DNA of 64,000 nucleotides, from contig NZ_CP159992.1 in assembly GCF_040702995.1 (NCBI RefSeq), forward strand, positions 630,501-694,500, written 5' to 3'. This DNA comes from Paenibacillus sp. AN1007. GTDB lineage: Bacteria; Bacillota; Bacilli; Paenibacillales; Paenibacillaceae. Positions 48,391 through 57,941 of the stretch are shown one piece after another. The number at the start of each line of letters is the position of its first letter. Positions within the stretch are counted from its first letter, which is position 1. The translations under genes and the position numbers were made by a program. The notes under the pieces were generated by a model. It did not search any database and had not been told where the DNA came from. It saw only the letters and a program-made list of their open reading frames with translations.

Positions 48391-49767
48391 ATGACGGAAT
48401 TAAACGGGACACATACAGCTGCTCCTTTACAAACGTATGACGAGGCCGTGGACTGGATCAATGGCCTTATTCCTTTTGGTATCAGACCTGGTCTTGAACG
48501 AATTGAGGGTCTGATGTCGCAGCTTGGCAATCCGCACCAACGACTCAAATTCATCCATGTCGCGGGAACGAACGGTAAAGGTTCGACTTGCGCTTTTTTG
48601 ACGTCAGTGCTGCTTCAATCAGGGTATGACGTTGGGACATTTACATCGCCTTACATCACCAAGTTCACCAATCGTTTTCAATACAACGGCAAAGACATCC
48701 CGGAAGAAACCCTGCTGAAACTGTCGAATCGGCTGCTTCCACTCGTGATGGAGATGGCGTCTACACCGCTGGGTTCACCAACGATGTTTGAAGTATCCAC
48801 AGCTCTGGCCCTGCTGTATTATGCAGAAGAGTGTTACCCGGATGTTGTAGTATGGGAGACCGGGCTGGGGGGAAGGATGGACGTAACGAATATTGTTACT
48901 CCCGTCGTGTCCGTCATTACCAATATCGGTATGGATCATACGGATGTGCTCGGAGATACCATTGAACAGATTGCCGCGGAAAAGGCAGGCATTATCAAAC
49001 CGGGTGTACCCGTTGTCACTTGTGCCGTTCAGCCTGAAGCTGTAAAAGTTATTCAGGAGAGAGCGAAGGAGCTGCGGTCAACGGTGTATTTGGCAGGCGA
49101 TCAATTTTCCTATCGCAGGATAGACAGCAGCAAGGAAGGACAAAGCTTGCAGTTTACCGGTCCATTCCGTGATCTGCATGTTCATATTCGCATGCAGGGT
49201 GTGTATCAGTGTGATAATGCAGCGGCCGCATTAATGACTCTCGAAATACTGAGGCAGTATATGGCCTTTATGCTGGATGAAGACGATATTAAACTTGGCT
49301 TCGAAAATGCCTTCTGGGCAGGGAGATTTGAGAAAGTCAGTGACAGTCCTTTGATTGTACTTGATGGTGCTCATAATCCCGAAGGGGCGGAATCGCTGGC
49401 CAAGAGCATTATCGACGGTTATCCCCAAAAAAAGTTAATTTTGATGATGGGTATGCTGGCGAATAAGCATCACGAAGCGTATTTGCAGCATATACTGCCA
49501 CTAGTGGATACGCTGATCCTGACCGAGCCAGATTTCCGGCGCAAAATGGCTGCAGCCGAATTGTTGCAGATTGTTGAACGGGTACGTCCCGCCATTGCGA
49601 AGCAGGAACTGGATATCATCGTCGAGCCTGATTGGGCAAAGGCACTTGATTTATTGAAGTCACGGACGGAAGCGGAGGATCTGGGGGTGGTTTCCGGCAC
49701 GCTTTATCTCATTGCGGACGTGCGGGCAGCCCTTTTGCATCAAACCGATTCTGAAAAAGGTTGGTGA
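48391..49767 (+). CDS. folC: Folylpolyglutamate/dihydrofolate synthase
   Basis: 458 residues from the ATG at 48391 (AAGGTG upstream); a GTG 9 bases earlier and the extended frame from 48325 are alternatives. A Mur-ligase-like enzyme that adds glutamate to folates and makes dihydrofolate from dihydropteroate. The P-loop is AGTNGKGST (about 58-66), with FTSPYI and VWETGLGGRMD motifs after it. ILDGAHNPEG-like LDGAHNPEGAES is conserved. It overlaps murC by 4 bases. Confidence 0.96.
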   Translation: MTELNGTHTAAPLQTYDEAVDWINGLIPFGIRPGLERIEGLMSQLGNPHQRLKFIHVAGTNGKGSTCAFLTSVLLQSGYDVGTFTSPYITKFTNRFQYNGKDIPEETLLKLSNRLLPLVMEMASTPLGSPTMFEVSTALALLYYAEECYPDVVVWETGLGGRMDVTNIVTPVVSVITNIGMDHTDVLGDTIEQIAAEKAGIIKPGVPVVTCAVQPEAVKVIQERAKELRSTVYLAGDQFSYRRIDSSKEGQSLQFTGPFRDLHVHIRMQGVYQCDNAAAALMTLEILRQYMAFMLDEDDIKLGFENAFWAGRFEKVSDSPLIVLDGAHNPEGAESLAKSIIDGYPQKKLILMMGMLANKHHEAYLQHILPLVDTLILTEPDFRRKMAAAELLQIVERVRPAIAKQELDIIVEPDWAKALDLLKSRTEAEDLGVVSGTLYLIADVRAALLHQTDSEKGW

Positions 49768-51143
49768 AAGTTTTGTTAAACACATCGGAACACGTTCATT
49801 TTATAGGGATTGGCGGTTATGGCATGAGTGCCATCGCCCGGGTTATGCTGGAGATGGGATACACCGTTACCGGATCGGATGTCGCTTCACAAGAGTTGAC
49901 AGAGAAGCTGGCAGCCAAAGGGGCGAAAATATATATTGGACATACCGCAGAGCATGTGAATGGGGCAGATCTGGTGGTCTACTCTACTGCAGCGCCTGCG
50001 GATAACGTGGAACGTGTTGCTGCTGAGCAGCTTAACATACCCATTCTTCATCGCGCGCAGATGCTGGCGCGTTTGTTGAATGAGCGTAAAGGCGTCGCCG
50101 TTGCAGGAGCGCATGGCAAAACAACGACTTCTTCCATGATTGCACTCGTGATGGAGCAGTGTGACACAGATCCGACCTATATTATTGGTGGAGAGATCAT
50201 GAATCTCGGTACAAATGCCAAAGCAGGTCAAGGCGAGTGGGTGGTAGCAGAAGCGGATGAGAGCGACGGTTCCTTTTTGCAATACCATCCATGGCTCGGC
50301 ATCGTCACAAACATTGAAGCTGACCATCTGGAAAATTACAACAGCGATTTTGAGGAACTGAAGAAAGCATATGTACAATTCCTCAGTCAGATCCGTCCAG
50401 AAGGCACAGCTATTGTATGTGCTGATGACGAAAATGTGCAGGCTATTCTGCCGCACCTCAAGTCTCGTATTACAACTTATGGTATCGACCGGGCTGCTGA
50501 TTATACAGCTGCTGATATCGTACTTGGGGATCGCCGTATTTCCTTCACGATGAATCATCAGGGTGCTGCCATGGGGACTGTTGAACTGTCGGTACCAGGC
50601 AAGCACAATGTATATAACGCGATGGCTACAGTTATTACCTGTCTTGAGGCGGGCATTCCATTTGAGAAAATCACAGCGGCCATCGTGCAGTTCCATGGAG
50701 CCAAGCGCAGATTCCAAGTGCTCGGCGAAGCACGCGACATGCTGATTATTGACGACTATGCACACCATCCTACGGAAATAGAAGCTACGATCAGTGCGGC
50801 GAAAGCGACAGGCAAGCGAATTATTGCCGTATTCCAGCCGCAGCGGTATACACGTACATTTTTCCTGCTGGATGCATTCAGCCGGGCATTTGCCGAGGCG
50901 GATGAGGTGCTGATTACCGATATCTATTCCCCGGCTGGCGAGAAGCAGATTGAAGGTGTGCACTCCGCCAGACTGGTTGAACTAATTGTGCAGAACAGTA
51001 ATGCTTCGGCAAGATATCTTCCGACGAAGGAGGAAGTTGTTGCTGACCTGCAGCCGCGGCTGCAGCCAGGAGATCTTGTGCTTACAATGGGTGCAGGAGA
51101 TATCTGGAAGGTGGGCGACGCGCTCGCCAAGGGTTTAAAATAA
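49764..51143 (+). CDS. murC: UDP-N-acetylmuramate--L-alanine ligase
   Basis: 459 residues from the GTG at 49764, which overlaps the folC stop as GTGA; TTG 49761 and TTG 49773 are alternatives. It adds the first L-alanine to UDP-MurNAc in peptidoglycan synthesis. FIGIGGYGMSAIA binds the UDP substrate, AGAHGKTTTSSM is the ATP loop and DDYAHHPTEI is the family signature. Coupling with folC joins folate and wall genes in one transcript. A terminator follows. Confidence 0.97.
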   Translation: MKVLLNTSEHVHFIGIGGYGMSAIARVMLEMGYTVTGSDVASQELTEKLAAKGAKIYIGHTAEHVNGADLVVYSTAAPADNVERVAAEQLNIPILHRAQMLARLLNERKGVAVAGAHGKTTTSSMIALVMEQCDTDPTYIIGGEIMNLGTNAKAGQGEWVVAEADESDGSFLQYHPWLGIVTNIEADHLENYNSDFEELKKAYVQFLSQIRPEGTAIVCADDENVQAILPHLKSRITTYGIDRAADYTAADIVLGDRRISFTMNHQGAAMGTVELSVPGKHNVYNAMATVITCLEAGIPFEKITAAIVQFHGAKRRFQVLGEARDMLIIDDYAHHPTEIEATISAAKATGKRIIAVFQPQRYTRTFFLLDAFSRAFAEADEVLITDIYSPAGEKQIEGVHSARLVELIVQNSNASARYLPTKEEVVADLQPRLQPGDLVLTMGAGDIWKVGDALAKGLK

Positions 51144-51160
51144 ATATTTAATTTTAATCC

Positions 51161-51197
51161 GAAACGTCTGTCTTCTTCGTGAAGCAGGCGTTTTTGG
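51161..51197 (+). terminator. murC terminator
   Basis: An imperfect stem of about 13 bp with a TTCG loop (51162-51175 with 51181-51193) is followed by a T run. Confidence 0.75.
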
Positions 51198-51314
51198 TAT
51201 GCAGCACACGGAGCATCGTTTGTACACAAGAAAATATCTTTTCACCGATGATTGGAATAATCTCCTCTTTTCCAGCATATAGCTGATATAAATGGGACAA
51301 AGGAGAGGGTACGG

Positions 51315-52580
51315 GTGAGTAATGCCAGAATGACGTTTCGCTTCGGGGATCGCGAGTCGGACAAGCTTGAGAATAAGGAGATGCCGTCATCCAGTCCGCT
51401 TGTTACAACGAACGATGACATACCTTACACTTTACAGACACTGCCAAAGCCTGAACCGGAAAATAACAGCATGGCAGCACCATCTTGGACAGCAGAGGAC
51501 ATGCCTGTGGACTGGGGAGGAACAATTCTGGCAGACGCTTCCCGAACGGAAACGGAGCGTTTGAAGCATACGGACTCAATGGACTACAGAAGCGCTGATT
51601 CTGATACGAATTCTCTTTCTGATTCAGACTCTCATTCAACCTACAGTGATATCACCTCAGAGCGAAATGTCCAGTATGACCTATATGAGTCTCCAAGAAG
51701 TCAAGACTTGGATCAGGGCCACAATTGGATGGTTGAATCCGAGAACTATTCTTATAAACGAAACCGCCCCCCAAGGGGATGGAAGATGATCGGGTCAGTC
51801 TCAGGCGCATTGGTGACCGGAGCGTTGTTCGGCATGGTAATTCTATCTTTCTTTAACAAGGATGGCACGGCGAAACCGGAAGAAATGCTTCCTGTGAATC
51901 AGACCGTTTCCGCTGGAACAGATCAAGGGGGAGCAGGCGGAACGGCGGTGCAGCTGGAAACTTCTTCTGCAGGAGGCACCTATTATGCCCTTCAATACGG
52001 GGTGTTCAGTTCCCCGGAAAGGGCGGAACAGGCCAAACTTGAACTCACCCAGGCAGGCATAGCTGCGGGTTCTGATCCTGAAGACGGCAATCGGGTCTAT
52101 GCCGGTATCTCTGCTGATCGAGAAGAGGCCAAGCTCCTCAGTACAAGGCTGAAGTCCCAAGGCGTTGAACTGTATGTAAAAGAGATCGTTAATCCCGAAG
52201 TGAATCCAGCGATTTTCGGTAACAAACAGGAGGATGCTTCTCTTTTTTTCCAGAACAGCTCTGCTCTTGTCGATCAATTATCAACACTGTCGATCCAGCA
52301 GCTGGGGCAGTCGGTTCAGGCAGCTGTTGCACCAGAGCGGATGGCGGCGCTGCAGACACAGCACGAAACGTGGCTGACGGGGATAAAGAATCTCGCGCCT
52401 GGAATGGCTGCGGATGTGCAGCCGATTGTGGCCAGTATGGAGAAATCGATGAACAGCGCTGTAACAGCCGTTGCCGAATATAACAAAAATCCAGATGCTG
52501 TTCACATGTGGGCCGTTCAGTCTGATTTAATGGAGTATGTGCTCCAACAGAAAAAATGGCTGGAGTCCATAAAGCAGTGA
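51315..52580 (+). CDS. SpoIIB-like SPOR-domain membrane protein
   Basis: 421 residues. A 150-residue charged cytoplasmic part is followed by one transmembrane helix (about 160-182, SVSGALVTGALFGMVILSFF) and an external SPOR domain (YYALQYGVFSSPERAEQA to about residue 300), which binds denuded glycan strands at septa. A further helical domain follows. The position between folC/murC and maf equals that of B. subtilis spoIIB, which aids engulfment; that identity is inferred from position and topology. The GTG start has AAAGGAGAGG upstream. Confidence 0.85.
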   Translation: MSNARMTFRFGDRESDKLENKEMPSSSPLVTTNDDIPYTLQTLPKPEPENNSMAAPSWTAEDMPVDWGGTILADASRTETERLKHTDSMDYRSADSDTNSLSDSDSHSTYSDITSERNVQYDLYESPRSQDLDQGHNWMVESENYSYKRNRPPRGWKMIGSVSGALVTGALFGMVILSFFNKDGTAKPEEMLPVNQTVSAGTDQGGAGGTAVQLETSSAGGTYYALQYGVFSSPERAEQAKLELTQAGIAAGSDPEDGNRVYAGISADREEAKLLSTRLKSQGVELYVKEIVNPEVNPAIFGNKQEDASLFFQNSSALVDQLSTLSIQQLGQSVQAAVAPERMAALQTQHETWLTGIKNLAPGMAADVQPIVASMEKSMNSAVTAVAEYNKNPDAVHMWAVQSDLMEYVLQQKKWLESIKQ

Positions 52581-52619
52581 GCGTGATCTCGTTCCCATAA
52601 CAACGTCTTAAAATCCCTG

Positions 52620-52665
52620 TCCGGCAAGGAACTGGAAATAGTTCCCCATGCCGGATTTGTGTTTG
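52620..52665 (+). terminator. Terminator after the SPOR gene
   Basis: The arms TCCGGCA (52620-52626) and TGCCGGA (52649-52655), with additional inner pairing, are followed by T-rich sequence. Confidence 0.6.
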
Positions 52666-52691
52666 TATTGACGTACAAAACCCCGTATAAT
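52663..52691 (+). promoter_or_regulatory. Promoter of the DUF4321 gene
   Basis: TTGTAT (52663-52668), a 17-base spacer and TATAAT (52686-52691), 38 bases before the ATG. Confidence 0.65.
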
Positions 52692-52729
52692 AATGTGGGT
52701 GTCAAAAAATGGCGAGGGAAGATTAACCG

Positions 52730-52972
52730 ATGAAAAAAAACTTCGGCATGTTGTTATTATTTCTGCTGCTCGGCTGGATGGCCGGAGCGTGGATCGCCAA
52801 GGCACTACAGCCTGTAAAGGCCGTAGCCTTTCTAACCAAGGTCACGACGATTCGCTGGTCGCCCCAGGCTGATCTGGATATTATCAGTTATGACCTTTCA
52901 TTTCAATTTCAAATGAGCCTCCTGAGTCTGATGGGTATCATTGCGGCTGTATGGCTGTATCGCAGACTGTAG
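52730..52972 (+). CDS. DUF4321-family small membrane protein
   Basis: 80 residues with two transmembrane helices, about 5-26 and 58-77, separated by a polar loop with TTIRWSPQADLD. It matches the small DUF4321 family as I remember it; no function is known. GAGGGAAG precedes the ATG, and it has its own TATAAT promoter. It occupies the place of comC in B. subtilis, but it is not a prepilin peptidase. maf follows after 89 bases. Confidence 0.82.
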   Translation: MKKNFGMLLLFLLLGWMAGAWIAKALQPVKAVAFLTKVTTIRWSPQADLDIISYDLSFQFQMSLLSLMGIIAAVWLYRRL

Positions 52973-53061
52973 GAGAATGACGAATGTTGACCCAAAAAAT
53001 AAACTAGTGACATCTATTGTTGTGATTCGGACAGGTGTTGCCGTAGTATAAGGAGCCATTC

Positions 53062-53676
53062 ATGTTGAATAACACAGAGCAGCGCCCGATTATTCTGGCC
53101 TCCACATCGCCGCGGCGCAGGGAACTGATCGCTTCACTCCATTTAGCGTTTGAAGTTATACCAAGTTATGCAGACGAAGATACACCATCTGACTGGACCC
53201 CCGAACAGACAGTCCAGGAACTGGCACTGCGCAAGGCACTTGCTGTGTATCGCGGACTTGAGGGCCGCGGGCAGGATGCGATTATCGTTGGCAGCGATAC
53301 GGTTGTTGTGCTGGATCAGGAGATTCTGGGTAAGCCCGTGGATGAGGCGGATGCTGCACGAATGCTGTCACGGCTGCAGGGACGGGAGCATCGCGTGTTC
53401 ACTGGCATTGCATGTATTGATGCAGCCAACGGACATTCCGTGGTTCATTACCGCCAGACGAATGTTACGATGAAGGAGCTGTCTGAAGACACTATTCGTG
53501 CTTACGTGAAGACGGGAGAACCTTCGGACAAAGCAGGATCGTACGCTATTCAAGGTATTGGCGCTTCACTGATCGACCGCATTGAAGGATGTTACTTTAA
53601 CGTCGTGGGTCTGCCTTTATCTTTACTCAGTGATATGCTGGAGGGATTTGGCGTATACGTCCTGCCGCGAACATAA
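53062..53676 (+). CDS. maf: Maf-family nucleoside triphosphate pyrophosphatase
   Basis: 204 residues. It hydrolyses dTTP/UTP and modified nucleotides to monophosphates; in B. subtilis Maf inhibits septation when overproduced. The signature ILASTSPRRRELI is at about residues 11-23, with SDTVVVLD and GKPVDEADA further on and DKAGSYAIQG near the end. AAGGAGCC precedes the ATG. It is followed by radC, as in B. subtilis. Confidence 0.96.
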   Translation: MLNNTEQRPIILASTSPRRRELIASLHLAFEVIPSYADEDTPSDWTPEQTVQELALRKALAVYRGLEGRGQDAIIVGSDTVVVLDQEILGKPVDEADAARMLSRLQGREHRVFTGIACIDAANGHSVVHYRQTNVTMKELSEDTIRAYVKTGEPSDKAGSYAIQGIGASLIDRIEGCYFNVVGLPLSLLSDMLEGFGVYVLPRT

Positions 53677-53707
53677 TCAAAATGAATGCTGTGAAAAGAG
53701 GGAATAT

Positions 53708-54397
53708 ATGGAGTCGCCTCAATATATGATGCGCGACATCCCCCAGGAAGAACGCCCGAGAGAACGCATGATGGAATATGGGGCGGGCGCCTTGAGTCAT
53801 GCCGAATTGCTGGCTATCTTACTTCGAACAGGAACAAGACAGGAATCTGCTGTGCATATGGCACAGCGGATTCTTAATGAAGCAGGCGGCGTCCGCTCGC
53901 TAATGGATCTGAGCCTTGAAGAATTGACGGCAATGAAAGGCATTGGACAAGCCAAAGCGGTTCAGCTTAAAGCCGGTATTGAGCTAGGCCATCGAATCGC
54001 GAAGAGCCGACTTGCCCCTTCGACCACAATCCGTACACCGCGTGATGCTGCGGATGTTTTGATGGAGCAGCTTCGTTATTTGCAGAAAGAGCATTTTGTG
54101 TGTCTCTTTTTGAACAGCAAAAATCATATCATAGCTCAGGAAACACTCTCCATGGGCAGCCTTAATGCTTCGATTGTACATCCGCGTGAAGTATTTCGTG
54201 CCGCCATCAAATGCAGCAGTGCCTCGATTGTGTGTGCACACAACCATCCCAGTGGTGATCCAACGCCCAGCCCGGAAGATATTCAGATAACGAAAAGACT
54301 GATCGAAGCCGGCGCTATCGTGGGCATTGACGTTCTGGATCATCTTGTTATTGGTGATGGAACGTACGTAAGTTTGAAGGAGAAGGGCTTGGTATAA
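53708..54397 (+). CDS. radC: RadC family JAB/MPN domain protein
   Basis: 229 residues from the ATG at 53708 (AGAGGGA upstream); the frame is open to 53582, overlapping maf, but without initiation signals. Helix-hairpin-helix-like motifs (LTAMKGIGQAKAVQLKAG) precede the JAMM metal site HNHPSGDPTPSPED. Its role is unclear despite the DNA repair name. It precedes mreB as in B. subtilis. Confidence 0.95.
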   Translation: MESPQYMMRDIPQEERPRERMMEYGAGALSHAELLAILLRTGTRQESAVHMAQRILNEAGGVRSLMDLSLEELTAMKGIGQAKAVQLKAGIELGHRIAKSRLAPSTTIRTPRDAADVLMEQLRYLQKEHFVCLFLNSKNHIIAQETLSMGSLNASIVHPREVFRAAIKCSSASIVCAHNHPSGDPTPSPEDIQITKRLIEAGAIVGIDVLDHLVIGDGTYVSLKEKGLV

Positions 54398-54584
54398 TAT
54401 AATGGTTGGCGTTGATGTTTTCCTATGAATGATAACGGATGTGACCGTTAAAGATAGGTTCACTTTATTTTTAAGATCGAAAATACAAAATGCGAATATT
54501 AGCTCCACGGTTTCGTGGAAATGAAAATTACGCTCTTGTCATGAAAGAGGAGCGGCAATATGAGGCAGAAAAGGAGAATACGTC

Positions 54585-55619
54585 ATGTTTGGTGGTTTTA
54601 CGAAAGATCTGGGTATTGATTTGGGGACAGCGAATACGCTGGTTTATGTACGAGGTAAAGGAATTGTGGTGCGCGAACCTTCGGTAGTCGCTCTGCGTAC
54701 GGATACAAAAAGCATTGAGGCAGTAGGTGAGTCTGCTAAAAAAATGATCGGACGTACGCCTGGCAACATTCGTGCCATTCGTCCAATGAAGGACGGCGTA
54801 ATCGCTGACTTTGATACAACAGCAACGATGATTAAATATTTTATTCGTCAGGCTCAGAAACAGCGTTCCATGTTCCAGCGTCATCCGAACGTAATGGTAT
54901 GTGTACCGTCCGGAATCACGGCAGTAGAGCAGCGGGCTGTGGAAGATGCAACCAAACAAGCGGGCGCACGCGAGGCTTACACGATTGAAGAGCCGTTTGC
55001 AGCTGCCATTGGTGCAGACCTGCCGGTTTGGGAGCCGACAGGCAGTATGGTTGTTGATATTGGTGGGGGGACAACAGAAGTAGCTGTCATCTCGCTTGGC
55101 GGTATTGTAACAAGCCGTTCGGTGCGTGTTGCGGGTGACGAGATGGATGAGTCCGTCATTCAATACATCAAACGCCAGTATAATCTCATGATCGGTGAGC
55201 GTACGTCCGAGCAGCTCAAAATGGATATCGGATCAGCTATGCCGCTGGAGCAAGTAGAAACGATGGAGATTCGTGGTCGCGACCTGGTGACAGGTCTGCC
55301 GAAGACAATTACCATTACTTCGGACGAAATCAGCGAAGCTCTGGCAGATACCGTAAATGCCATCATCGAAGCCGTTAAAGTAACACTTGAGAAATGTCCT
55401 CCCGAGCTTGCTGCGGACATTATGGACCGCGGAATTGTTCTGACAGGCGGCGGGGCTCTGCTTCGCAATCTGGACAAACTGCTCGCTGGTGAGACAGGAA
55501 TGCCTGTTATTGTAGCAGAGAACCCACTGGATTGTGTGGCCATCGGAACAGGTAAAGCACTGGAGAATATTCATATGTTCAAAAGCAGAAGCAGTTCAGC
55601 AGTTCGTTCCAAGCGTTAA
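54585..55619 (+). CDS. mreB: Rod shape-determining protein MreB
   Basis: A 344-residue bacterial actin. The phosphate-1 loop is [15 protein letters not shown], the phosphate-2 loop is [15 protein letters not shown] and the adenosine motif is [13 protein letters not shown]. It forms membrane filaments that guide lateral wall synthesis. AAAAGGAG precedes the ATG. It is the first gene of the mreBCD-minCD cluster. Confidence 0.98.
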   Translation: MFGGFTKDLGIDLGTANTLVYVRGKGIVVREPSVVALRTDTKSIEAVGESAKKMIGRTPGNIRAIRPMKDGVIADFDTTATMIKYFIRQAQKQRSMFQRHPNVMVCVPSGITAVEQRAVEDATKQAGAREAYTIEEPFAAAIGADLPVWEPTGSMVVDIGGGTTEVAVISLGGIVTSRSVRVAGDEMDESVIQYIKRQYNLMIGERTSEQLKMDIGSAMPLEQVETMEIRGRDLVTGLPKTITITSDEISEALADTVNAIIEAVKVTLEKCPPELAADIMDRGIVLTGGGALLRNLDKLLAGETGMPVIVAENPLDCVAIGTGKALENIHMFKSRSSSAVRSKR

Positions 55620-55795
55620 TTGGCAGCTTGCTTGTCTGATCCTGATCAGGCGGCACATTAAAAGAAGTGCCCGGATATTCCGGGAGAGCTGTAACCCGCT
55701 TAACAGGGGAGGATTGACTGATATTCTCGCAGGGACTTCAGGTTTGATGTCTCCCCGCCGGGCTGGGCTCGGAAGAGAATAATGGATGTTAGAGG

Positions 55796-56668
55796 GTGTT
55801 GGAACTGTTTAAACTGCTGGGTAACAAAAGACTTTTTGTTTTGCTGGTGGGCCTTGTTACATTTATCGCGCTGATGGGCTTTACGCTTAGTCCGCGAGCC
55901 ACTTTATCCTGGCCGGAGAAATTCCTTAAGGATTCAGTTGGATTTGTACAATACGTATTTTACAAGCCCGCCTCTTATGTAGCGGGCTTTTTCAAAGATG
56001 TGGCGAACATGCGTGCGGTATATCAGGAAAATGAAGAGCTGCGTATTGCAATGGGACACTACACTAGGGACCGGTTGAAGTTCAATGAAATGGAGCAAGA
56101 AAATCTGGGGCTTCGGAAGGCCCTTAACTTTACGAAAGAGCAGGAGAATCGGTATAACTACGGCTCGCGAATAGCTCAGGTCATCAGTGCCAATTCCGAT
56201 CCGAACAGCAGAACGATTAACATTGATATCGGGGAAAATGCAGGCATTAAACCGGGCATGGCGGTTACTTCACAGAAAGGACTGGTTGGGGTAGTCAGTC
56301 ATGTCAGCGCGTATACGTCAACGGTGAACCTGCTAACTTCCATGAATGCCAATGATCCAACGTCGAATGCGATTGCGGCTACGGCTTTAGGTAAAGAGAA
56401 AGTGTTTGGCATGATCGAAAGTTATGATCCGAAGAGCGGTATGCTGAAGATGACGAAGATTTCGGAAGATTCCAATATTGCAAAGGGTGATGAGATCATC
56501 TCATCCGGCATCATTAACAATTTTCCGAAGTATATGCGCATCGGTGAAGTGAAGAGTATTGAGAAAAGCGAGTATGGTTTGACGAAGACTGCTACAATTG
56601 AGCCATATGCAAGCTTCCTCGACTGGAAAGAGCTGATTGTGATCATTCCGCCTGAGGTTAAAGAGTGA
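55796..56668 (+). CDS. mreC: Rod shape-determining protein MreC
   Basis: 290 residues. One N-terminal transmembrane helix (about 13-31), a coiled coil (about 65-110) and an external beta-rich domain that contacts the wall elongation enzymes. ENAGIKPGMAVTSQKGLVGVV is split across the conserved region. The GTG at 55796 has only a weak ribosome-binding site (AGAGGG overlaps it), so the start is less certain. It overlaps mreD by one base (TGATG). Confidence 0.95.
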   Translation: MLELFKLLGNKRLFVLLVGLVTFIALMGFTLSPRATLSWPEKFLKDSVGFVQYVFYKPASYVAGFFKDVANMRAVYQENEELRIAMGHYTRDRLKFNEMEQENLGLRKALNFTKEQENRYNYGSRIAQVISANSDPNSRTINIDIGENAGIKPGMAVTSQKGLVGVVSHVSAYTSTVNLLTSMNANDPTSNAIAATALGKEKVFGMIESYDPKSGMLKMTKISEDSNIAKGDEIISSGIINNFPKYMRIGEVKSIEKSEYGLTKTATIEPYASFLDWKELIVIIPPEVKE

Positions 56669-57201
56669 TGGTAACACGCAAACAGGTCCTGTTTCTGTTA
56701 CTGTTCGTGCTGTTCATCGCCGAAGATACGATTCTGCCGCAGATCATTCCTTCGGCTTGGCAGATGCGTATTTCAGCTAACCTGGTCTATATCGTTATTC
56801 TGTTTTTTGCTGTTTATCATCACCGGCATACGGCCTTGGTCTTGGGCATATTGTTTGGTCTTCTGCATGACGTCGTCTTCTACGGGGAGATGATTGGCCC
56901 TTATGGATTCTCGATGGGACTGTCCGCTTATATGATGGGATTGATATTTCAAGCACCTCGTGCACCGCTGCCTATTATGGTTTCGGTTGTCCTGCTCGGA
57001 AGTCTGCTGAATGATACGATGTTATTTTTCTTATACAAACTCTTCCAGCTTAATCATGTGACCTACGACTGGGCGTTGATTGAATACATGATCCCTAATC
57101 TGTTTGTTCACTTTGTGTTTGCCTTGATTATTTATGTTCCGCTGCGCAAACAACTGGAGAAGATCGGGCAGCCGAGAAGCAAGGCAGACGAAGCTTCCTG
57201 A
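56668..57201 (+). CDS. mreD: Rod shape-determining protein MreD
   Basis: 177 residues with five or six transmembrane helices and the typical GLLHDVVFYGEMIGPYGF loop. It partners MreC in the elongasome. The ATG at 56668 shares a base with the mreC stop; a GTG one codon earlier is the other option. Confidence 0.94.
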   Translation: MVTRKQVLFLLLFVLFIAEDTILPQIIPSAWQMRISANLVYIVILFFAVYHHRHTALVLGILFGLLHDVVFYGEMIGPYGFSMGLSAYMMGLIFQAPRAPLPIMVSVVLLGSLLNDTMLFFLYKLFQLNHVTYDWALIEYMIPNLFVHFVFALIIYVPLRKQLEKIGQPRSKADEAS

Positions 57202-57275
57202 TGACATTTGTGGAATATAAAGCAGGAACTTGGGGACCGGGGCACGAAATGTAATGAGATGGGAGGGACAGGCTT

Positions 57276-57938
57276 ATGACGGTAAAATCGAATCACGTAA
57301 CGATTAAAGGCATCCGAGACGGCCTGGTTTTCCTGTTGGACGATCAATGTGAATTCGAGGAATTGCTCTATGAGCTCCGCTATAAGCTGGAACACAGCCA
57401 TCAAAATATTTTGACCGGACCGATTGTTCATGTGGATATCAAGCTGGGAGCGCGGGAAGTTACAGAAGACCAGAAAGATGAGATTCTGGATATATTGAAG
57501 CAAAAAGGAAATCTGCTGATCCGGTCCATTGACTCGCCTGCACTTGTCGAGCAGGTCAAAGGTCCCCCGCCGATTGTGACGATGTGCGGCATGGTACGCT
57601 CAGGACAGGTGCTTCATCATGAGGGAAATCTCCTCTTTCTTGGAGATATCAATCCAGGCGGCACGGTGACGTGTACTGGAGATATATATGTATTGGGTTC
57701 ACTCAGAGGTATGGCTCATGCCGGAATCAGCGGGGACGAAGAGGCGATTATTGCCGCATCGGTGTTCGCACCGACACAGCTGCGTATTGCAGATGTGATC
57801 AGCCGTCCTCCGGATGAATGGGAGAGCCGTGAAACCGGAATGGAATTTGCTTATTTGCAGGACAATCAGATGCAGATCGACAAGATGAGCAATATCGTTC
57901 GGTTGCGCCGAGATTTTAATGTGTTTAAAGGAGTGTAG
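57276..57938 (+). CDS. minC: Septum site-determining protein MinC
   Basis: 220 residues. The N-terminal FtsZ-inhibiting domain is followed by the C-terminal beta-helix with GDINPGGTVTCTGDIYVLG and LRGMAHAG, which dimerises and binds MinD. It blocks division at cell poles. GGAGGGAC precedes the ATG. minD follows after 3 bases. Confidence 0.96.
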   Translation: MTVKSNHVTIKGIRDGLVFLLDDQCEFEELLYELRYKLEHSHQNILTGPIVHVDIKLGAREVTEDQKDEILDILKQKGNLLIRSIDSPALVEQVKGPPPIVTMCGMVRSGQVLHHEGNLLFLGDINPGGTVTCTGDIYVLGSLRGMAHAGISGDEEAIIAASVFAPTQLRIADVISRPPDEWESRETGMEFAYLQDNQMQIDKMSNIVRLRRDFNVFKGV

Positions 57939-57941
57939 CTC

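Noticed and set aside
49887..50963. 358-codon minus-strand frame opposite murC
   Set aside because: Fully antisense to a well-supported essential gene, with Cys/His-rich chance composition.
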